From Mactra quadrangularis (Eukaryota > Mollusca > Bivalvia > Venerida > Mactridae), in the NCBI GenBank assembly GCA_025267735.1, contig CM046307.1, positions 50,759,395 to 50,823,394 on the forward strand: a stretch of 64,000 bases of DNA. The letters run 5' to 3'. Below the pieces are notes generated by a model that saw nothing but the letters and a program-made list of their open reading frames with translations, made no database searches and had not been told where the DNA came from. How positions within the stretch are numbered: the first letter of the stretch is position 1; every line of letters starts with the position of its first letter. This document shows, one piece after another, positions 26,601 to 41,600 of the stretch. Both the position numbers and the translations under genes were made by a program.

Positions 26601-29600
26601 TGATGACTTGTACACTTCCATGGAATAGGTATTTCAGCCGCGACATTAAAAAATAACAAAGTGCCTAAATATAACCAGTTCTTCCTTAAACTCTAAAAGG
26701 TTTGATAGAATCTGAAGTAAATAATGATGCTTACTGTACATTTTACTAATAGAAAAGGCTGTTTCTAAATTAGTTCAATTACTATAATATTTAACCATTT
26801 ATAATCCATCAGGGTTATGGAGAAACTTCTCATAGAAAAAAATCCATGGTGTACTATAGATTGTTACACATCATGTACATATATTAATGCAGTTCAAAAT
26901 ACATTTAAATGTTTATTTACACAAATACCAAACATATGCGTAGTAAAACATCTCAATGATACAATATTTTGGAACAGATTAAACAAAAGCTTACTTAACA
27001 TATTTCATGTTTTATACATAGTTAACTATAGTTATATACAGCAAATCAAGGATGACTTCAATGCTAATTGTTTTTGAGATACAGAGGTTTGAAGTTGGTA
27101 GGTATTGCACTATTTTTGAAGTCAGAAATTGGTCAGTTTTGAGCCATCTTTGAGGGCAACAGTTTTAAAGAAAGAGAGCTCTCAGAGTCCTTTATTTCCA
27201 TATATGTACTAAAATTTAGGTAAATATTTGAATTTAATAATCATTTAGATTCTTATTTCTTCCTTTTTTGAGAAAAATTGATCGGAAAATGGCCCCGCGG
27301 CCAATTTGTGCAAAAACTTAATTCAGAGCTGTAAAAGTCTTGATTTATAAATTGCTGTATTTTCTTTATTTTTCAAGATAATACTTCAAAAATTTTCAGG
27401 GAATATTCTTATAATCATAATTGATATATATATGGTCTTAATTTATTGTAAATCAATAGAAGAAAAATATTTTTGTATTTTATACAGGGTTATCCCCTCT
27501 TTTTTTAGGAAATTAATTTTTTCATAAGTTCATTGTGCTATATTTTTTTTATTTTTTAAGATATTCTTATAGAAATGGGTATACATGTTCTTGATATTGC
27601 CCTTAAATCAATTATTCATACATCATTAATTGCTTGACCATTATTCTGATACAATGACTATCAAAAAAGTTTACATGAACATAATGTGAACATCATGTAT
27701 ATTATCTTATTATAAATCCTGTAAGCCTATCTTAATATACATACAGTAGCCTACATAAGTGCGTATCAGTATACAGTGTAATATTTCATGAAATGGATTA
27801 ACACTAACAGCTCTTTAAATACTTTATTTGTAATTCAGTTTATATTGTATCAAACCTATGTGTTATTTACTGTCAAAGACCTTAGAAATAATTTCATCAC
27901 CAAGCTCCACATAAGTATGCCCCGCCCGAGGGGCCATGGGTTCTATTCCTTGGTGAAGCATACTTTTGTGGAGCTAAGGAGCTTGGTCATGAAATCATTT
28001 CTACCGCCTTCCTCCCTCCAACCAATGATTCTTAATTATGCAGGGCAAATAATGCAAAACATAAGTTCATGCTTGTTCATTAAGGGTAGTGTATATACAG
28101 GGATTTCATTCATATAAAAACATTCATAATTTACAAACATATAACTCAATATAAAAAGGCTTTTAAAGTAGCTAAAACCTGAAAAATTGTAATCCCCTGA
28201 TAACTTGCTCAATTTCAATACAGGGGTATGCAATATTTTTCTGTTATGGACTCAGAGGAACTTGTCATTTATCATTCACCTTTTCCCCTAATGGAACATG
28301 AATAATGATATGCTAAATTCTTCAAACTTAGATCTTATATTAAAACCTTAATCTGTCATTGGCATCATAAAAGCTGGTCCACATTCCATGTAATTTCTTC
28401 ATCTGAGATTTGTTCAGGCTAAGCAGCAGGAGACATACATAATTGTGCTTTCTGACAAACAAGTCATTAATAGTTTAAGGTGTTTCAATGTTTCTAATTT
28501 GAACTTTTTATTAAATGTATTGCACATTTACACATTCTGGTTACACCAGTCAATCTCCATTTCATAAAGGTTGTTACTTTAAAAAAACACCATGCCATTG
28601 TGTTTTACAGAAGACAGAAGGATTGGCATCTCTGGGTCTGGAACTATGTCCACTTTGTTCTATGTGATCTGGTCTGTATGAATTTTCTGAAAGAATAATT
28701 GTACAACAATTAAGAAATAAGCCAGATTTGAATACTGGTTATTGTAATATATGCGCATGTAATTTGTATGATATCTGATTATCTTAGATATTTGAAAGAA
28801 TATTTTCAATATTTTCAACATTAACCCAAGCATTTTGATAAAAGCTGAAAACCAAAATTAACTACATGTATGCAGCTAGAACACACAGCACTAAGATTAG
28901 TTCCCATCAATGAGTAATAAATGTGTCTATATGTGTTATTAGTTTCGCCCAAGTTTGCCAGAAGCAAGGGTTCAGTTCTTTGAATCTTACTACAAATAAA
29001 TAGATTACAGATGAGCCATGGTTAGCCTTGGCTGTATATAGGATATGTTAACTGTTAAGATGAATAGTATGTGATATTCATCAGCTCAATGATCTCTAAT
29101 GGTGAAGCAACTACACAAGAAGTAGCATATTCCATACTAATATCTGGTACTTTTCTGCATCCTTATAGGATGTTTGGTTCTGTTCTTGTTCATGCAAAGT
29201 TTATGTAACCCGATAAAAATCCATGTTCCAAACTAAGATTCAAACCAACGACCTCACGAGTTTAATACCTCTGCTACACACATATCCCCTCATTAACAGA
29301 ATTTGTCCGCAAATTCTTGGAGTTCCATTGTCTCTTTAGTTTATCTAACAGTGCAATCATACAATTCCTAGGGGGTTATTTACGTTGGACGCAAAATGCA
29401 AGCAGATACAAATCCATGTTGCAAACTAAGATTTAAACCCACAGCCTTTCGAGTCCTAAGAGGACATTGTACAACATTGCCATAAAAGCTAGCCTGATTC
29501 AAGGAGTACAAGCAACATATTACACCTCTGCTACATCTAATTTATAAGCATTTAATGCAGTGAATAGTACTAACCTTCATGTTCGTTTTATGAATTCCAT

Positions 29601-32600
29601 TTTCAAAGAATTCCATTATATGTACTGGTTTTGCTGTGTCATAACCCATGTTGAGAGATCGTAATGAGTTCATCAATGTTCGTTCCCATCACAAAGTATG
29701 TGCAGCACAGCATACTGTAGAATCTTTGACTGGAGACCAAAGCTTGTTTCCACATACTCTTCCAACAAGTTGCTTCCATTCGTCCATTTGCTTCAGGATT
29801 TTAAGTGGCTGAAAATTGAATCAATCTGAAAAATAAGTTAAAATCAATAAGCTGATACAGTTCTCCTCTTAATTATATGGTGCTTTCACCACTCTAAAAG
29901 TTTCAGGCATATTACAGTACAGCAAAATGAAAAAATCAACAACTAGCAATCACCAGTAGGCTCAGATTTGTAAACTTTACAATTTTACATGAATACACAT
30001 AAATGTTCACTGGTGATTGTCATTTACCTAGTTAATCTACTGAAAGCTAGGGTGTGAAAGGCCATAGAAAGCAGTTAACTACCCCGTTTCACCCATGATA
30101 AAAGGCCATACGCAGCTGTGATATTGAATTCCTGTGCCTGCCCTGTAAAACTTGTATATCTATGTCAGTTAACAAGGAAATATTTCCACCCAGTGTCAAC
30201 GCATAAGTTTATGGACAAGTTTTATTCTATCAAATTCAACAGTGTACTATTTTATTGTAATTTATCATTATCCACAGCATGTTTTTAATTCATAGTTTTC
30301 TAAGTACTTTTGAACTTCTTAGTGCATTTCAAATCCAAGCAAGTAGTTCCTAGACCAATGCAGATACTCAAATATATATTACCTAAAAGGATTTTGACAG
30401 AAAACTACGGCAAATGAAAAACGAAAGTGAAAGTACAAACAGGGTCGCGAAAACCCAAACTCTTGCATCTGTCAAAATGCTGTTGAATTGCGGAAGACTT
30501 AGGTCCATACTACATGAAATACAATCGATCTTAGTGACGGGTCGAGTTAAATTTTTATTTTGAAAATGTGTGTATTGTTACACCGGCAGTTTTTGCGATG
30601 AAACTTCTCACAATTTCCACAAATGATCAAATATCTAAGCTGCTCTGTCTACATTTTTAGTCTGTTCACAGACGCATAATTTTGTACACTTTGCAATATA
30701 TTATATAAATTAGTTCAGATGAAACCATGGACATTCTTATCATATTGTAAAAATAATAACATTTATTGAGACTCGCGTTAATAACGACAAATACAAAAAC
30801 ATTCATGTACTTACTGTATCGATGAATGCGTGTGGTTCCGACATGTTAAATGTTTTGACTGATGCGTCACATGAGTCACGTGATAAATAACGTCCGCCCA
30901 CTAGTGGAGAAATCCCTGGCTATAAATAGATCAGGCTGATACTATTCTCCCAACTTATTAGAACGAAAATGCGGTAATTGCAAGCGTTTATGACATGATT
31001 TGGGTTATTTCTTTACTTAGGATTGTTATTTACGTCAAATAGCATCATTTAAAAAAATGATATAAAATTTAAAAGTCCTGTTCTCGCAATCCATAATGCG
31101 AAACTGTAATTAACCGAATTAGGTCGACTTGCCAATTCTCCATTGCGTGTTTTAGTCGTATCATGACTCATGTTGATCTATTGCCGGATGAAAAATCTAA
31201 TCTATGGAAATAAGTCGCAGGCGATTATCATGATAACATATACTAACCGAAATATCCGAATCAATTTTTGCAGTAATGATATGCGGAGTGGATCGGGTTT
31301 TTTGCTTAAATTCAATGCTCGGAGCTGAAATTACGGTTTGTTAACTTTGGACGTGGCTAAAGCCCCGCCCAAAAATATTTTTGGCTGGACAATATTAACA
31401 TAATATAATGAAAGTCTCCAAAAGAAGGAATAAATTCTATGGTCATTCTCCCTCCTACCACTGATTGTAAATTACGTAGGGCAGTTGTCGGTGACTGGCA
31501 GAAGTATGTGCATATTAACTGTTTGACAACTTAATCCAGTTATTTAGCTTTTCCAGAACCCGTGATAAGGTTGACTGACCTCTGTGATATGACCTATACA
31601 ATGTATTGCTAAAACGCTAAACCCATCAACAAAAATTATACTATCGTTAGTCCAATTCATCTTCCACTTTGTAGCATCAATTTTTCTGAAGTATATTGTC
31701 TGCAAAATGTGCAAATAAGCCATTTGGGACGAAAAATCATCATAAGTTGCATAATTTTGTTATAACCAATTTCCAAAGCAACACATTGTTTACGTCATTT
31801 TATTGCGGTCAGTCAACCTACTTACCATTACTGGAAAGGCTAAATCTCTGAATTTAATGTTGCTGTTGATCAGTTACTTAGTGTATCAGTTACTGACTAC
31901 TGCCCTACATGGTATAGAATCAGTGTTAGGAGGAAGAATTGCAGTAAAAATAATTTCATGACCAAATATCATGAAAGTAGGCCCTGCCCAAGAATCAAAC
32001 CTTGTACCGCCTTACAACCCCTCAATCAGCAGACTTGTATACTACCAACTGAGCTTGTGAGGCTGCGAGCTAAGTGGTCTTTACACTAAATTACTGCAGC
32101 ACGTAAATATTTGTGGTCAGGTGTCACTGAAAGCCACAACATACAGATCACTAACTACTTTTTAATTACAAACAATGTATTATTTTGTTACATCATAAAG
32201 GTTGTATAATTAATTTTGTACTTCATACTGGATGAATGATCTTGTTTTTGTTGTTATTTAACACAGACCTGTTTTATTCCAAGGTGACTTTGTATATTGG
32301 GTCGTAAAAATTATAAAATTTGATGTAATTATTGAGATTTATTAAATTAACAATTTTCCACCTGTAAGTTTGGTATGTGAATGGTGACATATTAGTTTAC
32401 ATTAATTAGTTGATTATCAATTTAAGTGAACATTGGAGTTTAGATATATTATAAATGATTTGTGCATTAATTAGTTCATTGCCCTAACGAAGTACAAGGT
32501 TGTAACAAGGTGTTTTGACTTGTATTTGGTTGGAAATTTTTGCTTATTGTTTAGAACAGTTGTCTGAATGCATCAGGGCTTGAAATCGAAGGTGGTCTGA

Positions 32601-35600
32601 TTTCCCCTGATGACCTGATATATTTGGATTTTGGCAAGTTGCTACTGCTAGTAAACATTTGGTTCGGGCAAGTGAAATATATATCTGGTTGTCCAACCAG
32701 GTGTAGCAGTCTATTTTCCCCCCTGGCCAAGCCTGTTATTGTTAAGGGTTGTGCATTTGTTTTTTGCTTAAACTTGTGAAACAAAATGTAAACAATTTGA
32801 TGTTTAGTTAACTTCGCTGTCTGCTTCTTTTTGGTCCATGTTATGCAAAGCCTTCTTGGAGGAGGACAATGTCACTTCCTTCATGAGGCAACAAACTAGC
32901 CACTGAAAAATATTGGACCAACATTCCACTGACTTCATCTTGGCATTTTACATTTTTATTTTACAGTGATCAGTGTGGTCTATTTAATTTTCAATTAAAT
33001 AATCTGGGTTTGTAGCTTGACTATTCTGAGACTAGTGGGGCTATCCTACTGAGTTGAAGTATCACAAATCCTCCATATACCAAGAAAAGCTTAAATTGAC
33101 ACACTTGGTACTGTATTTTTCATGTAAATGCTTATTTATACCATGCATGTTTTTTCATTCTAAAGCCAATTGAAGGCAAACCTATTAAATTTGGATTTTC
33201 TCCAAAAGGATTATTCAGCTTGGTAGCCTTAAAGAATATTTAAACCTTTCGCCAACTTGCCACATAAACTCAGTACAGATTGACACTAACCACAATTCAA
33301 GGGTTGCCTGCAAGACTGTCGTAACTTGCTCTTTTACTCAATGCACTTACTGCAGTCTTGCAGGCAACCCTAGATATACTCTGTATTTATACTTTGACTA
33401 TTAATTTTATATTGCCATAATGACCATTGTTTATAATTGTTTTATGTTATATAATGTATAGTATTGTGTAGGAGTAGTAAAGTAGGCAAATAAGAAGATA
33501 TATCTCAGTGACGGCAGGTTGTCGACCTCTTATAATTTGAAAATCAATTCTGCTGTGTTGTAACATTGGTTTGTTTACTTATATTTCTGATATCAATCTA
33601 GAAGGGACAATGACCTGAACTGTTAACTTTGTGTTAAAATTAATTTTAAAAATAACAATTTAGATAAACTCTCCTTTAACCACAATTATGTCAACATTTT
33701 AATGTGATGTAAAACCTATATTAAATGACCACTGATATATTATCACTTTGAGGGTTGCCCGCATAACTGAAGTAAGTGCGTAGCATTAAAGAGCGAGTAA
33801 CTACAGTCTTGCAGGCAACCCTTGACTTATACATAAGGGTCTATTAATTCTGGTCAAATACATAAGAGTAAATTATGACAGACCAATATTGACCATTTAA
33901 GTATATTAGTTTGAATTGTTTTTCTCACTGGTTTTATGGATAGTTTCTGGTCCAATTTTTAATGAGTTTTTAATTAGTTTGAATTGTAATGAAAACAAAG
34001 TTTGAATGGTTTTCGAGATTCTTGACTAAATATTTTACAAAATTTTAAATCTCAATTTGTCAGAAATTAAAAATCGGTCTAAAAGCAGATATATACCTGC
34101 GATTTCCCAGTTCCTGGCTGGTAAGGTGAGCCAGCCACCTGGATAGCTCAGCGGGTAGCACAAAAGTCTACTGAATGAGGGATTGTTGGTTAGATTTACA
34201 GATTGGGCATATTGTCGTGGAGTTTGGTCATGAAATGATTTCTATGGCCAGTCTGCCTCCTACCACTGATTCCAAATCATGTATGACAGTAACTGTTGTC
34301 AGTCACTGACAGAAGTGTGTACAGAAGTGTTAACAGGTTAACAGCTAAATCCAGAGATTTAGCCTTTTCAGGAAGATAAGTTCTGAGGTTGAATGGCAGC
34401 TGTGATATGTCTTATGCAATGTGTTTATACCGCGTTTAAACCCAGCCAAAATAAACGCTTAGATATAATATTTCTTTTGATCAAATAAAGACATTGCCCT
34501 ATTACATGATCTAGTTCTACATAAGACATATTTATAATTAATTCTATATAATACCTCAAGGGTTTGCCATGATGTAATGTCTAATTATTATTTACTGGCA
34601 TATAGTTTTGTTTTGTTACTCTACAGTCTGTGAGGTCATTCACCACTATAACCTTGAAGCTATTATGTACATGTACTCAAACATTGATGACATCATCAGT
34701 ATGTGTGTAGAAATTCTATGTTTGTTTCATGATGCATTGAAAGTTTGTGCACACATTCTCATAAGAAGCAATGATTACCTGGTGATCATTTATGTTTCAT
34801 TGAATTATTTGAATGGTAATTTGATAAACTGTTGAGCTTATCATGTTACATTTATTGTTTTATTACTCAGGGAAACAAACCAATTCTTATCTATTATGGG
34901 ATGTAGGCTTTAATTGTCAAACCATAGCAACTGGCATGGTATGAAACCACAAAAGACTCAATAGACAACATATTAGGTGGTTTGACCATGCCAGTTTCCT
35001 TTAGTCAAATTGAAATTTAAACTTTATGCTCCCAATTCTATGGTCATAGGTTTGAATCTCTGTGCAGACTTTATAGCATGCTTTTTCTTTGTCTGTATTT
35101 CTAGCTCAGTCTGTCGTGCACAAGTCTACTGATTGAGGGGGTCATGCCTTGGATTCCCGGTCCTGGGCATACTTTGATGGAGCTTGGTTATGAAATAATA
35201 TGACCTATTCAATACTATTCATTCCATTCATTCATTGGAGTCACTAAAAACAGATTTTTCATCAAAGGCTCATAGCTCGGCAAAAATCAACCAAATTGGA
35301 TATGCACATATCTGCCTGATATCTGGTATATGAGTAAAGTTTGAATCAAATCTGTAAAATTGGTTATGAGAAATTAGGCAGACAAGAAAAAGCTATGACT
35401 GACCGACTGACTGACTGACCAACAACTTAGACTCCTATATCCCCCAAACTTTTTTGGGGGGTATAATTATTACCCTGTACGAGGATCACCATTTTCATCT
35501 ATGGAGTGAGTAAGTCCATTATTTGAAGTATATGAATATGGATGTCCCATTATACAACATGTATAATGTTTCATCCCACTTCAGTTACATCCTCAACTGT

Positions 35601-38600
35601 AACATTGTTTTTTTATGTCTACCATACTTAAGTATTAAATTATGCAAATGTATGGTCCTTAAGTACATGACTTTTGTTATATTGTTTTGCTGATCATAAT
35701 AAACAAGTTTTCAACCTTGACATACTGAATATGAGTGCTTAATGACACCATTGACATAATCCAACAATGCTCTGACTCATTTTTTCAAAAATCCCTTTTT
35801 TTGCATTTTTTGTGAAATGATTATATTTACATCCAAATGTATTAAGGTTTGACTAGATTTGAAATTTTAGGGGCCAAAAGGGGCCAATTGGTATTTTGCA
35901 CTTACTGAAAAAAAAATTGTTTTTGAAAAAAATATCTGTGTTATAAAAACTTCCATAACTCCAGCCTCACCTCCAAAGTCTTAAGAGTTTTCTAGGATTA
36001 CAGAACTTATGTAATTCTATACTCTGAGGCATGCATTATTCTACTGTAACTCTAGCCACTGCCTTTGTTTTTATGGGAAATAGTTCAGTTTGTAGCCCTC
36101 CTGAAGTGTTGAAAATCTGAGTTAGAGCAGTTTTGCATTAAGCGGACAATGTATGATCTCAAGGACCTTGGTAGAGGATCATATGACATAAGTGTTTTAG
36201 TACATACTACTTACATCAGTATACTATTTTAGGAAACATTTTGAAGTGTGATACAACATGATATAACTATATATATGGACATAATATCCTTCTTTGCTAT
36301 CAATTCTATACAAGTACCAGTACTTAAAGTTAAACATTTGAAACTGTGGGTTTTAGAGATTATGTTATCTCTTATTATGAATCTAACGTAACATTGACGA
36401 CATGAGGACTGGTTGAGTATTTGGTTCTGTGTGGGAAGGGGGGGTGGGGACTTGAGGAGGTGGGTTGGAAACAGTATGACTACGTTTTTCTTAAAGATAT
36501 TGATGGTAGGTTGGAAATGGTATGGTTGTATATCAGGAGATTGGAGGGAACTGCAGGGACCAATGACATTTTAGTAAATTTAATTGGATTTATATATATA
36601 AGAATTTTACCACTACCATTCTTTCTCATGTATATCAATATGTTAATGTATATCTCAAAGTTCACAGTTTTTCTAAAAAAAATATTTGAAGTTCAATCAA
36701 AATTGTAAGTGAAGTCTTATTGTAAAGGTTTATTTTTGTACTCTAAAAATATTTAATTGGAGGGGGGGGGTTAGTACTTGATACTGCTGATAGGTCCTTT
36801 AAAAAACATATTGTTTGTACCCAAGAGTATATAAAATCAAGGCTATGATAACCTATTTAAATTCTTTATAACAATAACAATGACCTGTAGTATCCTGTTA
36901 AATGTTTACTTACAAGTGTTTAATTATGGTATGTTTAAACATTGTTTTATTTCATCTTGACCGACTATTTTTTCACGGATTAATAGACTCAATATAGACA
37001 ACTCTGTGTTTTAACACATTTTAACCCTCCCACTGTTCAAGATGGCAGCACATGAACATAAATTATATTGTGGGTTTAGTGCAAAACAGTCGTAACTCAG
37101 TCTTTTCATGTATTGTTTTGCACTAAACCCGTGATATGGCATGTTATTTGCTGGCTTTGGTGGGTTTCAAGGAGTGTTGCCCGAAATTGCACCTCTTCCA
37201 TTATAAGATATGATCACAGAGGGTCCCCTCTCTATTGCTGGAGTTTCAAGGAGACATTGAGTGACTCTAATCATCAGAAAGAAAAGCTCATTTTCTCAGC
37301 ACCCAATTTCTTGACAAATACCTGATGGGGGGTGGGGGGGGGTTGGTATCACATTCAGTGATAGGTCTAGTTTTGTAAAGATAAAGATATTTATTTTGTC
37401 AAGGTTTTTTTGTATGTATGGCATCTATGATTAGAGTTAAATGTATTTTTTGTCCAGCCTTTCCAGGACCTGTGAGTTGATTGAATTTTATCAGTGATAT
37501 GAACCTATACAATGTGTTGATATGGTGTAAAACCGGACCAAAAAAAAAATTAATTCACAATACATTGTATTATTATCAAATTATGTCAGATAGTCTTAAT
37601 TGTTAACCTAATCACATTCATATATATATTGTTTTTTCATTTAACATTGTTAGTTAAATATGTCGGTCACAATATACATTTAATATATAACAATAGTGTT
37701 GAACAGTATGTTATGTCCTTATGTATGGCCTAGTTGAATCTGAGCTCGATAATAGTCAGTGATACATAGTGACACATGCTAAATGTATTTAATTTGTACC
37801 AGTTAGCCTTTTTGGTGAACTAGTCTTGCTTGATAGTTAGCTATCATTTGAAATAATCGGTCAATGATCACTGATGATGTAATAAGTTTTATCCCATTTT
37901 CAATGGTTATTTAAAATGTTGCGGAATTTTTTTTATTTTAATAGCTGATCTGTCATATTGTGTCTCATTTTTTGTAGCACATTTTGTTTTTTATCATAAT
38001 ATTCTTAAACACTAGTCTAAATTTTATTGAATAGCAAGAACAGCCATAGCTACACCCCCTAAAATTATGTTTTGGTGTAATTTAGGATTCAGCTTGTTGT
38101 TTGATTGGTTGATCTGTAGCTTTTACTTGACCGCTCAATTTCCCAGTACCTATTGTACGGATTTGATTCAAACCTTACTCATTGATCAGGTATCAAGCAG
38201 GCATCATTCTGCATATCCAATTTTAGTTACTGTCCATTGATTTTTTGCAGAGTTATAGCCCTTAGATAGAAAATCTTGTCTGCTCTTTTCTCAACTCCTA
38301 TTGTATAGATTTGATTAACACTTCTTGAAGACCTGTTGGGAATGTATATCATCACATTCAGTGATAGGTTCAGTTTAAATTGCATTCAAAACACCTATCC
38401 TCTGTGTGTTTTTTTTTAACAAGAAATTTGTCATTAATTGCCAATTAGAACAGAGGGACTATGAAAGGGCTTGGGAAAGGTTTGTATAAGTCAGGAAGCT
38501 TGTTAAGAGGGTAAATGCTTTTTGAGGGCAGAGTTCTCTGGTGGGAAAGAAAGTTCAATTTTTTAAATCTGAAGTCTCAATCCCATTACTTTCAAAATCA

Positions 38601-41600
38601 TTGTGTGAGGAGTTGCCTATGCTTTCCAAAGCCCCCCCCCCTGTTTCTACAGGCCTGTAATTAATAACATTGTTCATAATAGAGAATAATAATTTAAAAA
38701 TAAAAATGAAAATTGTATTCATCGTAACTTTATAAGAAAATTATTTTCATTATTTAAATCCCATTTATACTGAGACTTTAAAATGCACTTAAGAACATTA
38801 GACTACTGTGACAGCAAAATGTTGTCATTTCTTGAATACTAATTTATAATTTTCTTCCAAGAAATGTCATAATGCTTTTTGTATGAAATTAAACATATGG
38901 TTATTGTTTGTTATTGTCTAGAAATCCTTCCAACATTAATATAACAGACCTCATCATAATTGTGAAAACTTTGTCATTTATCTAGAGTAAATGTATCAAC
39001 CTGTCCTCATGAATAAATTAAAATATGTGACATTGACTTATGCTGGAACCTCTCTATTTATACCGGTCGGTGGTCTATCAAAAATGGGTATTATTACCTT
39101 TTAAGCTAGAATAGTACTATTACAAGGGCTGAACAAAATATAGTTGTAAATCCACTTGAAAATAAAGGGAGTTACATTAGTGTTTTGCTCGGCCTGTATA
39201 CATATTTTCTCAGTATTATCATGATAAATTATTTCTTTGCCAAATTTTGTATCTGTGTTCAACTTTGACACTCAAGTGGAAATAACATTGGTTAGCACCA
39301 AGCATGTACCAAAACAGTCAACATGAACTTTAGCATTTAACAGAACATGCAACAGTTTAATTCTAAACTTGGCTATATCAGTAAGCTGAAAACACCAATT
39401 AAGTTTTAATTAGACCCGCCATTATTGATTTGTGTGTCAAAATTTACTATTTTATATTTTCAGTAATCAATGTACAGAATAAGAAACTTCAGGAACAAGC
39501 TCTACAACAACAGCAACAACAACAACAGATGCCACCAGATGCAGGTCTCAATCCTAACACACAAGTTGCACATATAGTACCTATCAGTCAGATTACGTCA
39601 GCAGCCCCTGGTGTTGTTGTACCGTCCCCTCAAGTAGGACCATGGCCCACGTCGGCCCCACCACCAAATATACTTACATCTACACCTGTGTCTATGCAAG
39701 CTGGGCTTGTTGAGGTATGTATGGTAATGATTTTGTTTTCACACGAACACTAGCTCAATTCATTATAATACTCCCCCCCCCCCTAAAATAATTTTGGGCA
39801 GAGTATATAGGAGTCAGCTTATTGGTTGGTTGGTAGGTCAGTTGATAGGTCTGTTGGTTGGTTGGGTGGTGGGTTGGTATGTAGCTTTCACTGAAATGTC
39901 TGCTCAATTTCTCAGCTCCTATTTCACAGATTTGATTCAAACTTCACACATATGCTAGATATCAGGCAAACATGTTCATATTTTATTTTAGGTTAAGTTC
40001 CATTGATTTTTTGCAGAGTTATGGACCTTTAATGGAACATCTTGTCCGCTCATTTTTTCAGCCCACAATTTTTTTACAAAGACCCATGGGTGCAGGTGGT
40101 GTGTTTTATCACATTCAGTGATAGGTCTAGTGTTTTATAGCAATAGGCAAAAGTTTCAACGGGCCCAACTAAAATAATCAGTAGTTTCTCTAATAAGCCA
40201 GATTAAATTGTACTAGTTGTTGGCTTCGGTCAAGTGGGTTATGGCAGTGATCCCATTAACCTAGCACATTGCCTAGGAGTAGCGAAAAATTGATTCAGGC
40301 TAGTAGAAATTACTCATTTCATATAGTAGGGCTAGTTGACAATTTTGCCTCATAATTAATCTATTTGTGGCATCCCCTTATAACAAAACTTATTAAATTA
40401 AAATAAAAATTCCCTCTTTGCTTCATTATCTGTGTGGAAGGTCTGTTTTTTAGCTCGACTTAACAGAGTAAATGGAGAGCTCCTACTCGCCCTAGCGTCC
40501 GCGTCCACATTTCTAATTAAAGTTTTTGTGCAGTAAAATATTTTTTACTATAACTTTTTTATTTCTTAAGGTATCGACTTCAAACTTTAAATATATGTTC
40601 CTTATTATCAACCACATCTCATGTGACAAATACTTACTTAGTCAAGCATGCTGTCTCCTCTGACAGCTCTTGTTTACTGTTTCTTTTCCTGATACTTTTG
40701 CTTACACCTTTTTACCCAATAACTTATAACATCATAAATTGGGATACCAGATTAACACATTCATACCTTCTTAAAAGAGATGAGGCACCTAAATGTGTAC
40801 CATGCGATGAACATTTCATTGTAAAGCACTTTCTCATTGACTGTCAGGATCTTAAATACATCTGTGACAAACATTTTAAGGTTAACTCACTTAGAGAACT
40901 TTTTCAATCGGTACCATCATATGCGATACTAAACTATCTGAAGAAAATAAATATTTATCACAAAATATAGGACCAAAACCACTATAATTCGGTTGCATTA
41001 ATTGTTATTATCAATTGCTTTTAGCACGATATAACTTTTTTGTGTTGATGTGCCGTAAAAACCCAAACAAACAAACAATCATGAATTGGGCTAGTGCTGG
41101 AGAAAATTTTAATTTATGTGGGATGACTGCTTCTATAAGGATAGTTTAGTTCATGGAGACTGTTTGAGGCACTCCTGATTGACTTTATTGTTAAATGATA
41201 CTGTGATTATGATGGCTGTTGTTTTGTCTCTGTTGAATTAACAACTCGGAGCCAACCTTTGTCGGATAGTAATTACAAATTATCATGTTTAAGTTGACAA
41301 TTATTGAATACATGCTGTTTATCATGTTTAATAGTGACTTTATGTTTTAGCTCGTCTATTAGGAGGAAAGTTTGGTCATCGTATTCAGATGTGCATCAGT
41401 GTTGGCTTTGATAATGGCGTCGGTGTCGACGTAATTTTGCTCGGTTAATATTTGAAGTCAAATACTAAATTACATAAATCTAGCATAAATTTTGACTGGA
41501 TTGTGGCCCTTTTATACTTTGAAAATTTTTAAGAGATTTTTGTTGGAAGTTTTGCTTGCAAATTTTAGAGCTTTGAACAACTAATGAAAGTATACACTCT

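Larger units (their letters stand above)
4437..39463 (+). other. CHERP: CHERP intron 2 (about 35 kb)
   Basis: GT-AG intron, phase 1. It contains most of the mobile elements listed and a possible minus-strand gene (28.6-30.85 kb). I see no gene or assignable repeat in 4873-6089, 6201-7689, 9345-10189, 10561-11872, 12441-13289, 14641-16544, 16666-17962, 20056-21074, 23994-25890, 26236-27884, 32746-33299, 33823-34131, 35466-37064 and 38371-39463. These stretches are AT-rich with only short, featureless ORFs. Confidence 0.8.

Noticed and set aside
27788..28117. Plus-strand open frame of 109 codons
   Set aside because: Crosses the inverted SINE pair and has no recognisable domain; longest by chance in AT-rich DNA.
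33300..33371. Rho-independent terminator-like hairpin
   Set aside because: The DNA is eukaryotic; the hairpin is a repeat-family member, not a terminator.
36421..36708. Plus-strand open frame of 95 codons and its antisense partner
   Set aside because: Low-complexity G-rich start, hydrophobic AT-rich remainder, no splice-site support and no homology seen.
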